A DNA stretch of 64,000 nt from Salinicola socius (GTDB lineage Bacteria; Pseudomonadota; Gammaproteobacteria; Pseudomonadales; Halomonadaceae): positions 218,668 through 282,667 of the forward strand of contig NZ_MSDO01000017.1 in the NCBI RefSeq assembly GCF_001937195.1. The letters run 5' to 3'. Within the stretch, counting starts at the first letter, position 1, and each line of letters opens with the position of its first letter. Below, in pieces: positions 27,112-36,035 of the stretch. A program made the position numbers and the translations under genes. A model generated the notes under the pieces. The model did no database searches and was not told the origin of the DNA. It saw only the letters and a list, made by a program, of their open reading frames with translations.

Positions 27112-27172
27112 AAAGAATTTCAAGTCAAACCCGGCGAGCAATATGACCGGGTATTCATCGAGGTAGATTTCC

Positions 27173-28003
27173 ATGTCTTCGTTAGTCGAAGCCGCCGCGC
27201 CATCGCTCAACATTTCCCAGCGCCCCGCGGCGAACTCACAGCCGTGGCAAGGTTATTCACTTTATTTCGAGATTCTTTCGCGTCACTCGCCGCTGTCGAT
27301 CACCAATCGTGAAACCTTGACCGAACTCCAGCAAGCGCCACGCCGGTTCAAAAAAGGCAGCGTGATCAAGAATCACGAATTGAACACCAAGTATGTGCTG
27401 GCCATTCAGAATGGCTGGGCGTGTTCCTGTCGCGTCACGGAAGAGGGCAAACGTCAGATCATCGATCTCTATCTACCGGGTGACATCGTGGGCCTGCGCG
27501 ACTATCACGCAGGCGGGCGCTTCGATGAAGTCATCATGCTCACCGAGGGTCTGGTCATCCCCATGCATAAATCCCAACTCGACCTGGGGATGCAGAAAGA
27601 TCACAGCCTGGTGAATGCCGTGCTGGCGACCTCCATGCATCAATGCAACATCATGGCGGATCGGCTCAACAATCTGATCAGCCACGACGCCACGACCCGG
27701 ATCGCCTATTTCATTCTGGAGCTGCATGCACGTCTCAATCTGGCGCGTGGCGAAATCCAGGAACTGACGCTTCCCGTTTCCCAACAGGTCATCGGCGATT
27801 TACTGGGAATGACCAATGTGCACGTCTGTCGCTGTCTCAGTCAGCTCGAGTTCCAGGGGCTGCTGACGCGCGACAAGGAGTCGCGCAACATTCGAATTCT
27901 CGATTATGCAGCCTTGTTGACGTTAGCCGAATTCAACACGTCCTACCTATACTCTTGCCGTGTTGATAACCCTAGAGCCAGCCGTCCTTTGAATCCACAT
28001 TGA
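27173..28003 (+). CDS. Crp/Fnr family transcriptional regulator
   Basis: 276 residues with a cNMP-binding-type beta-roll (RRFKKGSVIKNHELNTKYVL, IIDLYLPGDIVGLRDYHAGG) and a winged-helix DNA-binding domain (PVSQQVIGDLLGMTNVHVCR). Similar in design to the regulator at 20351-21079, with a longer N-terminus. Four cysteines are scattered (residues 84-86, 160, 224), not in the FNR N-terminal arrangement, so oxygen sensing is not supported. The ATG at 27173 follows GAGGTAG. Confidence 0.87.
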   Translation: MSSLVEAAAPSLNISQRPAANSQPWQGYSLYFEILSRHSPLSITNRETLTELQQAPRRFKKGSVIKNHELNTKYVLAIQNGWACSCRVTEEGKRQIIDLYLPGDIVGLRDYHAGGRFDEVIMLTEGLVIPMHKSQLDLGMQKDHSLVNAVLATSMHQCNIMADRLNNLISHDATTRIAYFILELHARLNLARGEIQELTLPVSQQVIGDLLGMTNVHVCRCLSQLEFQGLLTRDKESRNIRILDYAALLTLAEFNTSYLYSCRVDNPRASRPLNPH

Positions 28004-28121
28004 GTCAATGGATAAATTTCAGCGATAGCGAACCCATGAAAATCGAGTAGCGGCGCGTAGAGCATGTTCCGTCATACTGTGATGCACTGACGCCTGCCGC
28101 ATCGTCCCGATTTTCTGCCGT

Positions 28122-28577
28122 TCATGGCGCATGCTCCAGAACCGATTTCTCTTCCTCGTTGACGACGATCAGGTGACAGGACGTCGACTGTTTGATCTCG
28201 CCGATCGTCCCTTTCCATCCCGGTGATCGCCTTGAGGTCCCCATGATGATCGCATCGACCGCGAGTCGTCGGGCTTCTTCAGCGATGGTCTCGGACAGTT
28301 TTCCATCCCTGACCAGGAAGTTCACCGCGGCCATGGGTTCGTTCAGCCGCTCCCACCACGCTTCCAGCAACGCTTGGCCCCGTGCCAGATCCTCGCGATC
28401 CAGTCCGTGCGTGGGAGCGCCGGTCGCGGCGCCAAGCACATCGCCCTTCTCCCGAGGTTCGACGACATGCAGCAGGTAGAGTCGGGAGTGTTCGTGCTGG
28501 GCGATCCCTCTCGCTTTACGCAACGCTGCCATGGAGGCCGGATTTTTCCCCATGGGAATCAGAATGGAATTCTGCAT
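28122..28577 (-). CDS. Universal stress protein (UspA family)
   Basis: 151 residues. SILIPMGKNPASMAALRKAR opens the fold, a LYLLHVVEP strand follows, and the C-terminal AVDAIIMGTSRRSPGWKGTIGEI carries the G-x2-G-x-type ATP-binding motif. Family members bind ATP and support stress survival. The ATG at 28577 is chosen because GGAGAG precedes it; the frame extends 15 codons further. Divergent from the GreB-like gene. Confidence 0.88.
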   Translation of the reverse strand: MQNSILIPMGKNPASMAALRKARGIAQHEHSRLYLLHVVEPREKGDVLGAATGAPTHGLDREDLARGQALLEAWWERLNEPMAAVNFLVRDGKLSETIAEEARRLAVDAIIMGTSRRSPGWKGTIGEIKQSTSCHLIVVNEEEKSVLEHAP

Positions 28578-28777
28578 TCTTCGCTCTCCTCGCCATTTCA
28601 CTGCCGAGTATAGCGGCCCCACCCTCCCCCTCTTTGACCTCGATTAATGCCACAAACCTGCCCGGCCAACACATATGGGGCGAGCGTATTCGATATGCCC
28701 ATAGTGGTGATCGGCGAATTCGCGTTAGGCTATCTCGATCCTCAAGACTCGAGAGATTTTACATGCAAGGTCGAAAC

Positions 28778-29302
28778 ATGACGCGCTGGCGCGATCCCAA
28801 GACAGATCCGCGCCAGGAGAAGAAAAGCAATCTGATCACGCCTCAGGGGTTCGATCGACTGCAGGGTATTCATGATCATCTATCGCGTATCAAACGGCCG
28901 CAGTTATCGACGAAAGTCGGTGAAGCCGCCGCATTGGGTGACCGCAGCGAAAATGCGGACTACACCTATAACAAGAAAGAGCTCAATCGGGTCATCGCGC
29001 GGATCCGATACCTGCGCAAGCGACTCGACGAGCTGCAGGTCGTCGATCGTCTGCCGTCGGATCTGGGGCGAGTCTACTTCGGCGCTTGTGTCGTGCTGGA
29101 AGACGATGATGGCGAAACGCTATCGGTGCGCCTGGTCGGCCATGACGAAACCGATACCGCCAGGCACTGGATCAGTGTCGACGCGCCGCTGGCCCGGGCG
29201 ATGCTGGGGAAAGCGCTCGATGATGATGTCATCGTCGCGGCCCCCGGCGGCGAGACGCACTATATCATCACCGATATCACCTACGCGGATCAGAATGGCT
29301 AG
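28778..29302 (+). CDS. GreB-like transcription elongation factor
   Basis: 174 residues of the GreA/GreB family, which rescues backtracked RNA polymerase by stimulating transcript cleavage. LITPQGFDRLQGIHDHL begins the coiled-coil domain; GDRSENADYTYNKKELNR carries the acidic tip (D and E of the DxxE-type loop); the C-terminal domain contains VYFGACVVLEDDDGE. The N-terminus MTRWRDPKTD fits GreB rather than GreA. ATG 28778 has AAGG at good spacing; an ATG at 28763 is also in frame. Confidence 0.88.
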   Translation: MTRWRDPKTDPRQEKKSNLITPQGFDRLQGIHDHLSRIKRPQLSTKVGEAAALGDRSENADYTYNKKELNRVIARIRYLRKRLDELQVVDRLPSDLGRVYFGACVVLEDDDGETLSVRLVGHDETDTARHWISVDAPLARAMLGKALDDDVIVAAPGGETHYIITDITYADQNG

Positions 29303-29383
29303 CTCGATAGGCAAATCGAACCATAGCCACTGAGGTTCAACCAGCCACCGGGCCGCAACGAACGAGCTCATCGAGGACAGCCC

Positions 29384-30628
29384 ATGTCGCAGGCCTCCGA
29401 AACCCCAGCAGCATCGGTACTGTTCGCGCGACAACCTATCTTCGACGCCGCTCTCGAGATCGTCGCCTTCGAGCTGCTGTTCCGCCCGACCGATGGCGGG
29501 CCGATGCCGATGCCCTTCGATGGCAATCGCGCAACCAGCACGGTTCTGCTGAACGCTTTCACCCAGGGCGATCTGCAGACGGTCAGCCAGGGCAAGCCGC
29601 TATACGTCAATTTTACCGCGGAGACGCTGAGCAACGACTTGCCGTTCGACCCGGCCCGTCTGATCGTCGAGATACTCGAGGACATTCCGTTCGACGATGT
29701 CATGCATGACCAACTGGTTCGGCTCCGACAGCGCGGATTCACGCTTGCGCTGGACGACTACACCGATGCAGATGCCGAGAACCCTTACCTGCCTCTCGTG
29801 GATATTGTCAAACTCGAATATCCCCATTACTGCAACGAAGGCTTCGAACAGATCGTCGGCGCGCTACGCCAGCGACACCCGCATATCCGGATACTGGCCG
29901 AGAAGCTGGAGACGGAAGACGACCTCAGATGCTGTCGGCACGTCGGCTGCGATCTGTTCCAGGGCTATTTCCTGGCTCGCCCTCAGATCATGCATGGCGC
30001 CGCGGTCGCCACCGATCGTATCGCCACGCTCAAGCTCATAGCCACGCTCAACAAACCCAAAGTGAGCGTGCGCGAGATATCCAACGCCATCGAGTGCGAT
30101 CCCACCCTGGGCGTGCGCCTGCTCAAGCTGGTCAATACCGCGAAATATCGGCGTCAGGCCGACATCACCTCTCTCACGCAAGCCGTCGCCTTGATCGGCA
30201 CGCAGCGCATCCGCAGCCTGGCAACCTTGCTGGCGCTGACGGAGATGGAAGACAAGCCGGAATCGCTACTGCAGTTGGCGCTCTCCCGCGCCTGCCTGTG
30301 CCGTGAGCTCGCCGGCAGCGAGGCGGAGCTGGCCGAAAAAGCCTTCATCGCGGGTCTGTTTTCCTACCTGGAAGCATTCTTCAATCGCCCGCTGGCGGAG
30401 CTCGTCGACTCGCTGCCCCTGCATCCCTCGATCACCGAGGCGCTGTTGAATCATGTCGGCCCGGTCGGCACGTTGCTCGAGACCGCCATCCGGCTGGAAA
30501 GCGGTGAATGGAACGAGATCCCCTGGGCTCCCCTGAAAGAAATCGGCATTCAGGCCACGGACGTCAGCGCGGCCAACCGGCGAGCGATCCAGACCGTGCG
30601 TGAGCTTCAGACTAACGCCGGGTCTTGA
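29384..30628 (+). CDS. EAL-domain/HDOD-domain signalling protein (YuxH type)
   Basis: 414 residues: a degenerate EAL domain at about 10-200 (LFARQPIFDAALEIVAFELLFR, with ELL in place of EAL and ALDDYTDAD later) and a HDOD domain at about 205-400 (ISNAIECDPTLGVRLLKLVN, SLTQAVALIGTQRIRSLATL). Several metal-binding residues of active phosphodiesterases appear missing, so it may bind c-di-GMP or act as a scaffold rather than hydrolyse it. Its 3' end overlaps convergent rsmC by 17 bases. Confidence 0.88.
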   Translation: MSQASETPAASVLFARQPIFDAALEIVAFELLFRPTDGGPMPMPFDGNRATSTVLLNAFTQGDLQTVSQGKPLYVNFTAETLSNDLPFDPARLIVEILEDIPFDDVMHDQLVRLRQRGFTLALDDYTDADAENPYLPLVDIVKLEYPHYCNEGFEQIVGALRQRHPHIRILAEKLETEDDLRCCRHVGCDLFQGYFLARPQIMHGAAVATDRIATLKLIATLNKPKVSVREISNAIECDPTLGVRLLKLVNTAKYRRQADITSLTQAVALIGTQRIRSLATLLALTEMEDKPESLLQLALSRACLCRELAGSEAELAEKAFIAGLFSYLEAFFNRPLAELVDSLPLHPSITEALLNHVGPVGTLLETAIRLESGEWNEIPWAPLKEIGIQATDVSAANRRAIQTVRELQTNAGS

Positions 30629-31619
30629 CCGCTCGATAGACCCGAAAACGGCGATTGTCGGCCAGGATCTCGAAACTCCCGAATGCGGCTTCGAGCCAGT
30701 CCGGGTACGGCAGAAAGGCGTTGGCGACCAGCGTCAGACTGCCGCCTTCGACGAGATGCGCCGGCGCCTCGCGGATCAAGCGCTCGGCGGGGCCATAATC
30801 GATCGAGCGCTGCTGATGAAACGGCGGGTTGCTGACGATGGCGTCGAAGCTACCTTCCAACTGGCGATAGACGTCGCTCTGGAGAACCGTTCCGGCCAAC
30901 TGATTGGCCGCCAGCGTACGGCGTGTCGCCTCGACCGCGAATTCATTGATGTCCACCGCGGTGACTTCACAGCCCTGCAGTGCCAGCCACGCCGCCAGAA
31001 TGCCGTCTCCACAGCCGACATCCAGCGCGTGTAGCGGCGCGTTGCCAAGCGCCGGCAACGGCGACTGCGTCAATGCCTCCATCAACAGCCGCGTGCCCTC
31101 GTCGAGCTTGCCGTGACCGAAGACGCCGGGGTGTGTCTCAAGCGTCAGCCCCTCTGCCGTGAAACTCTGCCAGACGGCCTCCGGGTTGCGAACGGATTCG
31201 ACCGTCCGGCTCGCGAACAGCGTGCAGCGACGTGCCGTATCCAGCTTGCGGCACACCTGCTGAAAGCCTTCCAACATCTTCGGCACCCGTTTGATGCCGC
31301 CCTGATTCTCGCCGACGACCTGCAGCGGCGTGCCAACCGGCAAGGACGCATTGAGCGCCGCCAGCCACCATTCACCCAGGGCATGGCTCTTGGGCCAGAA
31401 CAGCACCGCGCCCGGTACCTCGGCAGACGGTGCGGTGAGGGCGCCGTAGGCCGGCCGCCCGGCCTGGCGCCAGGCATCGCAGACGTCCAGCTCCGCACTC
31501 CAGACGCTGCCCTCGCCGGACTCGAGCCAGCCATCGCGGGGCGGCGCGACCCATAGCCAGCCGCGATAGTCCGCATCCTGGCGGGCGAGCAGTTGACACG
31601 CCGGTGGCTGCGTCGACAT
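30612..31619 (-). CDS. rsmC: 16S rRNA (guanine1207-N2)-methyltransferase RsmC
   Basis: 335 residues, close to E. coli RsmC (343). The N-terminal half is a degenerate methyltransferase-like domain (ALFWPKSHALGEWWLAAL-like features), and the C-terminal half carries ALDVGCGDGILAAWLALQG (SAM motif I) and DAIVSNPPFHQQRSIDYG with the NPPF catalytic motif. It modifies G1207 of 16S rRNA. The ATG shares one base with the stop of cmoM (TGATG), so the pair is an operon. Confidence 0.93.
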   Translation of the reverse strand: MSTQPPACQLLARQDADYRGWLWVAPPRDGWLESGEGSVWSAELDVCDAWRQAGRPAYGALTAPSAEVPGAVLFWPKSHALGEWWLAALNASLPVGTPLQVVGENQGGIKRVPKMLEGFQQVCRKLDTARRCTLFASRTVESVRNPEAVWQSFTAEGLTLETHPGVFGHGKLDEGTRLLMEALTQSPLPALGNAPLHALDVGCGDGILAAWLALQGCEVTAVDINEFAVEATRRTLAANQLAGTVLQSDVYRQLEGSFDAIVSNPPFHQQRSIDYGPAERLIREAPAHLVEGGSLTLVANAFLPYPDWLEAAFGSFEILADNRRFRVYRAVKTRR

Positions 31620-32467
31620 CAGAACGTCTCCTCTGGGCCCGCGCTGTCGGCGTGCCGAATGATGTAGTGAAGGTAGCGCCCCAGGCGCCAGTGCGGCTCG
31701 GTCTGGCAGTAGCGCTTTTCGAGCTCGATGATCGTCGCAAGCTGGGCTTCGTCCGGTGAACGTTCCCGCAGGTAATCGTGAAAGATCCGAATGCCGGCGA
31801 CGCTTTCGATCACCAGCCCCTCTTCCCGACACCAGCGCTCGAGATCGGCATGCGTCAGCGGCGAGATCGGCGTCAACCGCTGCCGCTGGCCGGTGCCCGA
31901 AAGCCGGTCCTCCAACGCCTTGTCGAGGTTGCCCTTGACCACGTTGGAAAAACGCAACGCATCGCGGTTGAACACCATCAGCGACAAACGACCGCCCGGT
32001 GCCAGCAGGGACTTCAACGTGACAACCGCCTGACGCGGCTGGGCCAGCCATTCCAGCACCGCGTGGCATACGACCAGCGGCCATGGGCCCGGTGCCAGCT
32101 CCGGCAACGCCTGGATCGAGGCCTTCAGCGCCCGGATGGGCAACTCGCCGAATTCTGCCTGCGCACGCGCCAGCATCTCCGCGGAAGGCTCCGCCAGAGT
32201 GACATCATGCCCCCGCTCGGCAAGCCAAACGCTCATCTGGCCGAGGCCGCCGCCTACATCCAGCGCGGCCGCACCGTCCTGCGGCAGGGAACAGGACAGC
32301 AACTGATCGAGCACTGCCAGCCGGATCTGGCCGCGCGCCGTGGCGTAGAGGCTATTGGCGAACTTGTCGGCCAGGCCGTCGAAGATCCGATCCTGCCCCA
32401 CGGGGATATCGTTGCCGTGTCGCGGGCTCGCGGTGGGCAGCTCGGAAGCGTCATCAGAACTAGGCAT
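31619..32467 (-). CDS. cmoM: tRNA carboxymethoxyuridine methyltransferase CmoM
   Basis: 282 residues of class I methyltransferase fold: DRIFDGLADKFANSLYATAR at the start is typical of CmoM (SmtA), then ALDVGGGLGQMSVWLAERGH (SAM binding) and VVCHAVLEWLAQP. CmoM methylates cmo5U34 to mcmo5U in wobble positions. The ATG at 32467 is used; the open frame continues upstream into tRNA-Arg, but that part is not coding. It precedes rsmC by a one-base overlap. Confidence 0.88.
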   Translation of the reverse strand: MPSSDDASELPTASPRHGNDIPVGQDRIFDGLADKFANSLYATARGQIRLAVLDQLLSCSLPQDGAAALDVGGGLGQMSVWLAERGHDVTLAEPSAEMLARAQAEFGELPIRALKASIQALPELAPGPWPLVVCHAVLEWLAQPRQAVVTLKSLLAPGGRLSLMVFNRDALRFSNVVKGNLDKALEDRLSGTGQRQRLTPISPLTHADLERWCREEGLVIESVAGIRIFHDYLRERSPDEAQLATIIELEKRYCQTEPHWRLGRYLHYIIRHADSAGPEETF

Positions 32468-32650
32468 GAGAACACGGCATGAGATAGCGAAGGCTCGAAT
32501 CGGAAAGGCGGCATTGTACCAACGCCAGCGCAGAGCGTCCCGACGCAATGGCCCCCACGGGTTTATCTCGACGAATCCGGCGCTTATACTATGCGCCGCT
32601 CGAGACACATGCTTCGCTCGACGAACAGCCGTTGTGCTGTTCCGCCTTCC

Positions 32651-32727
32651 GCCCCCATAGCTCAGCTGGATAGAGCGTCCCCCTCCTAAGGGGAAGGTCT
32701 CAGGTTCGAATCCTGATGGGGGCACCA
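32651..32727 (+). tRNA. tRNA-Arg, anticodon CCT
   Basis: A complete cloverleaf can be drawn: acceptor GCCCCCA with TGGGGGC, D-arm GCTC..GAGC, anticodon stem TCCCC/GGGGA with loop CTCCTAA (anticodon CCT, reading AGG) and T-arm CAGGTTCGAATCCTG. CCA is encoded at 32725-32727. Transcribed opposite to the cmoM gene. Its 3' end is the integration target of the adjacent island. Confidence 0.95.
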
Positions 32728-32892
32728 AATTACATTCCTTAACGCTCCAAGAAGCTCCAAAAAACAAAGATAATTCATAGCGTTACACTACAATTCAGTC
32801 CTCAGCGTTCCCAGTTCTTCCTCCCAAATCCGGTATACAGATGGCATACTCATCGGAGTAACCCTCTGTTCGATTTTCACTCGTATGCCACT

Positions 32893-33288
32893 ATGCCGCT
32901 AACCTCCCGCAAGATCGCAACAACCAAGCCAGGCCCCAAAACCATCGCCCTATCAGACGGCTTGGGATTGGAACTCAGGATTTCGCCCAATGGTCACCGG
33001 GGCTGGCGTTTGCGTTACACCCGCCCCAACGGCAAGCGCAATATGATGAGCCTTGGCCCGTACCCCGAGATCACGCTCGCCGAAGCCAGAGAGAAGCGAA
33101 CGGACGCACGACGCCTCATCGCTAAAGGCATCGATCCGGTCGAACAGCGCAAGGAGAAAAAGCTGGAGAAGGAGCTCGCCGACACTCATACCGTCCGAGC
33201 CATGGCCAAGGAGTCTCAGGCTATTTCTCACAGAAACCTGAAAAAGTGTGGGAACACCGTTCCCACTAAAAAATCACGTGTGTCATAA
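32893..33288 (+). pseudogene. Truncated P4-type tyrosine integrase
   Basis: 131 residues match only the N-terminal (DUF4102, arm-binding) part of P4-like integrases: LTSRKIATTKPG, LSDGLGLELRISPNGHRGW, MSLGPYPEITLAEAREKR and IAKGIDPVEQRK. The frame then reaches KESQAIS and ends in unrelated sequence; the catalytic domain with the R-H-R-Y residues is missing. Directly next to tRNA-Arg, as expected for the integrase of an island using that tRNA. The truncation probably immobilised the element. Confidence 0.85.
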
Positions 33289-33412
33289 CGCATTGGGGAG
33301 ATGAGAACCATTATCGACTTTGAGAGAGCGCCGAATTGCACAATCGTGCGGTCGATCATTCGCCCCTTGGCGAGCGGATGGGGTAAGCGAATGCCATCGA
33401 TGAGGCGGTCAA

Positions 33413-34216
33413 TCACCGCGGCGCCTCGACAACCTCGAGCACGAGATCGACGCCTAGTCGATCCAGCATGCGCCGGAAATCGCTAACGGAATAACGCGCG
33501 TCTTCCGTGACCAGTGTCCTGATCCTCCCCGTACCCACAGTCCCGGAGCCAAGATTCGCCACCACACTCTCGGCAGGGTCCAGAAACCGGCATTGGGCGC
33601 GCGCACGCTCGAAAAACGCCTTCAGCCATGGCAAATGCGTGCTCGATAGTGTCAGCACGTCGATATCGGGCTTCCGCCGAAAGAGGGTCTCCACGAAATC
33701 GTCGACGCTCGCCTGTGTGCCTTGCGGGTCGAACAGAAACGCCCCGCTTTCGACCAGCTCCACCATGCTCGAGGCGTTGATCAGCTCGACACTGGCACCG
33801 GCGAGGTCATGGGAGGCCACGAAGCTCTCCAGCATCTCGCTTTCGACCAGCGACTCGACGCCCATGATGCCCACCGCATGATTGGCCGAGCTTGCCAGCG
33901 CCGCCTCCAGGGGTGGAAAGACGCCGAAGACCGGCAACCGCGTCAGGGGGCGCACCGATTCGAGTACGGTGATCGATGGCGCGTTGGAAGCGATGACGAT
34001 GGCCGAGGGGGCGAAACTCTCCAGAAAGCGCAACGTCCGCTCCATGACTCGGGCCAACTCGTCGGGCGCCTTGCTCCCGTAGGGAAAACTGGCACGATCC
34101 GCGAAGTAGATCACATCCTGTCCAGGTAAGCGCCGCTGTATCTCCGCCACGATGGCGTAGCTGCCGATTCCGGCATCGAAGACCGCTATGGGCCGGTGCA
34201 GGGCTGTCGATTCCAT
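33413..34216 (-). CDS. Glutamate/aspartate racemase-like protein lacking both catalytic cysteines
   Basis: 267 residues aligned by eye with MurI: AVFDAGIGSYAI (canonical FDSGVGG), YFADRASFPYGSK (canonical D-x6-PYG-x-K), VIASNAPS (canonical ACNTAS) and LSSTHLPWL (canonical LGCTHYP). The two cysteines that carry the two-base racemase mechanism are Ser77 and Ser192 here. The fold is intact, so it may bind an amino acid or use a different chemistry; a normal glutamate racemase is unlikely. It lies 24 bases downstream of the LysE gene with the same orientation. Confidence 0.75.
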   Translation of the reverse strand: MESTALHRPIAVFDAGIGSYAIVAEIQRRLPGQDVIYFADRASFPYGSKAPDELARVMERTLRFLESFAPSAIVIASNAPSITVLESVRPLTRLPVFGVFPPLEAALASSANHAVGIMGVESLVESEMLESFVASHDLAGASVELINASSMVELVESGAFLFDPQGTQASVDDFVETLFRRKPDIDVLTLSSTHLPWLKAFFERARAQCRFLDPAESVVANLGSGTVGTGRIRTLVTEDARYSVSDFRRMLDRLGVDLVLEVVEAPR

Positions 34217-34240
34217 GAAATTCCTGATCTCCGTGAAGGC

Positions 34241-34876
34241 TTAGCGGTGTGAAGTGGCCAGGGCGCCACCCGCTGCCATGAAAAGCCCGCCGGTGGTGCG
34301 GTTGAACAGGCGCACGCGGCGCGGCGTGCCAAACCAGCGGCTGACCGTCGAGCCTACCGAGGCGTAGGCGGTCATCGTCGCCAGATCGACCGCGAGCCAC
34401 GTCAGCGCGAGGATCACGAACTGTGACCACTGCGGCTGACCCAGGTCGATGAAGTTGGGAAAGAGCGCGCCGAAGAACAACAGATCCTTGGGATTGCTGA
34501 TCCCCACGGTGAAGCCCTTGCCAAACAGCCGCCGCCTGGAGCGAATGCCGTTCGTAACGTCCACATTGGCTTCGGGCGATGCCATTGGCTCGGCGGGCGC
34601 ACGCCACGCCTGGATGCCGAGATAGACAAGGTAGGCCGCACCTACCGCTTTCAACACGACGAAGGCGGTTTCCGATGTCGCGAGAATCGCCCCCAGGCCC
34701 AGAGACGACAGCGCCATCAAGGCAAGCGATGCCAGGGCGCCCCCCACCACCGTCGCCAAGGCGCGTCGCCGGCCGTGACGCAATCCGTGGTGCATGCAAA
34801 GCAAAGCGACAGGGCCCGGAAACAGGATAAGAGCGGTGATAACACCGAGGTACGTCAGCCATACGGCAAAATCCAT
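34241..34876 (-). CDS. LysE family transporter
   Basis: 211 residues and about six hydrophobic segments with LysE-family motifs ITALILFPGPVALLCMHHGL and VGISNPKDLLFFGALFPNF. An amino-acid exporter of unknown substrate. The ATG at 34876 is preceded by GAGGAC; eleven further codons upstream are in frame. It is first in an apparent two-gene unit with the racemase-like gene, which suggests that the second gene acts on an exported amino acid. Confidence 0.87.
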   Translation of the reverse strand: MDFAVWLTYLGVITALILFPGPVALLCMHHGLRHGRRRALATVVGGALASLALMALSSLGLGAILATSETAFVVLKAVGAAYLVYLGIQAWRAPAEPMASPEANVDVTNGIRSRRRLFGKGFTVGISNPKDLLFFGALFPNFIDLGQPQWSQFVILALTWLAVDLATMTAYASVGSTVSRWFGTPRRVRLFNRTTGGLFMAAGGALATSHR

Positions 34877-35109
34877 CGTTTCGAGTCCTCGTGTGGAGCG
34901 TGATGCCATCTAAGATGGAGGGGGGTCATACCTGATGACCCGTTCGAGCTTATCTTAGCGGGCCTTGATTCGTCTCGACCTTATCGAGCCACCTAGCTCT
35001 CCCCTTCCCCGGCTCGACTTCGGGCCCGATAGCCACAAACCAGCGATGCTGGCGCAGCCAACAGATAGACAAAAGGCGCATTCCTGAGAGAGCCAGAGTA
35101 AGCCAATGT

Positions 35110-35125
35110 GTTACCACATGGTAAC
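35110..35125. promoter_or_regulatory. Palindrome GTTACCA-NN-TGGTAAC, copy 1
   Basis: GTTACCA CA TGGTAAC is a perfect 7-bp dyad with a 2-bp spacer, typical size for a dimeric regulator operator. It recurs at 35435. Both lie upstream of the SIR2-STAND gene. Confidence 0.5.
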
Positions 35126-35434
35126 GAGTGGAGTGGCTGTGGCCACTACAAGAGCTTGGCTCGGCGCGATTTACGCCGCCACCGCCGCCGCGCTGTCGAC
35201 TCCCCGCCCCGCCCGCGCGCTAAATGGGTCGAAAATTACGCAGGTGCACAAACGGCCTCAGGCCGCGCCCCTGCTGGCGTGGATGAGGGGGGAAGGGCGC
35301 AGAAAAATTATGCGGAGTTATGCAGTTTTACCCACTCCCCGCGATTAGGAGAGAGGAGAAAACGCTCAAGTCCATCCATATGTCTTCCGATAGACAAAAG
35401 GTGCATTCCTGAAAGAGCCTGAGTAAGCCAGAGT

Positions 35435-35450
35435 GTTACCAAATGGTAAC
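35435..35450. promoter_or_regulatory. Palindrome GTTACCA-NN-TGGTAAC, copy 2
   Basis: GTTACCA AA TGGTAAC repeats the dyad of copy 1, 325 bases away, and a related TTACCTAGGTAA follows at 35569-35580. The regulator is unknown. Confidence 0.5.
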
Positions 35451-36035
35451 GAGATAGGCGGCTATGGCCATTCGTAGAGCCGGGACACCCCTAGGTGCGG
35501 CGTTAACCGACGGCGCGCTGTCGTCTCCCCTCCCCGCCTGTGCGAAATGGATCAGTTTTGATGCAGTGTTACCTAGGTAAAAGCCGCGCAGTTGCCGGAA
35601 AGAGACTGGAGCTGTTAGGGGAGAGACATGGTTAGAAATGATTCATTTTGTAGTGATGCCATGGAGGCGATCTGGTTTGGGTTTATCTGCTCTTCGAGCC
35701 AACCAAAGCGCCTGGAGATCAAAATTACATCACTTTTGCTTTTCGCTAATGAATGAGTGTTCGATTCCGACGGCTACTCGCGACAAGCGTTCCGTCCACC
35801 TCACGATTCAATGGGATAGACATTTTGCATCTGTGCGAGTGGCGCTGAGCTGTATAGTCGTCAAAGCGGTTAAAATCTCGCTGACGTTCAGCCCACGGAT
35901 CGAAGACTGAAACTATACAGATTAAACAGTTTTAATTTTGCGCCTGACAATCTCATCAACTCTAGCCAGTTGCAAAATATCACTTTAAATTCGAGTTTTG
36001 CATTGCTACATGATTTAAAAAATTAAGGAAAAAAG

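Larger units (their letters stand above)
35064..35551 (+). repeat. Pair of diverged direct repeats, about 165 bp each
   Basis: GATAGACAAAAGG begins copy 1 (35064 to about 35230) and copy 2 (35389 to about 35551), 325 bases apart. The copies share CATTCCTGA, AGAGCC, GTTACCA-NN-TGGTAAC, GGCCA and a GCGCGCTGTCG-type tail. Both are non-coding as far as I can see; short frames over them are weak. The 34910-36035 gap otherwise has no convincing gene. Confidence 0.75.

Noticed and set aside
35106..35422. Short frames over the palindromic repeats
   Set aside because: They depend on repeat sequence, differ between copies and have no ribosome site; the region is better read as regulatory or repeat DNA.
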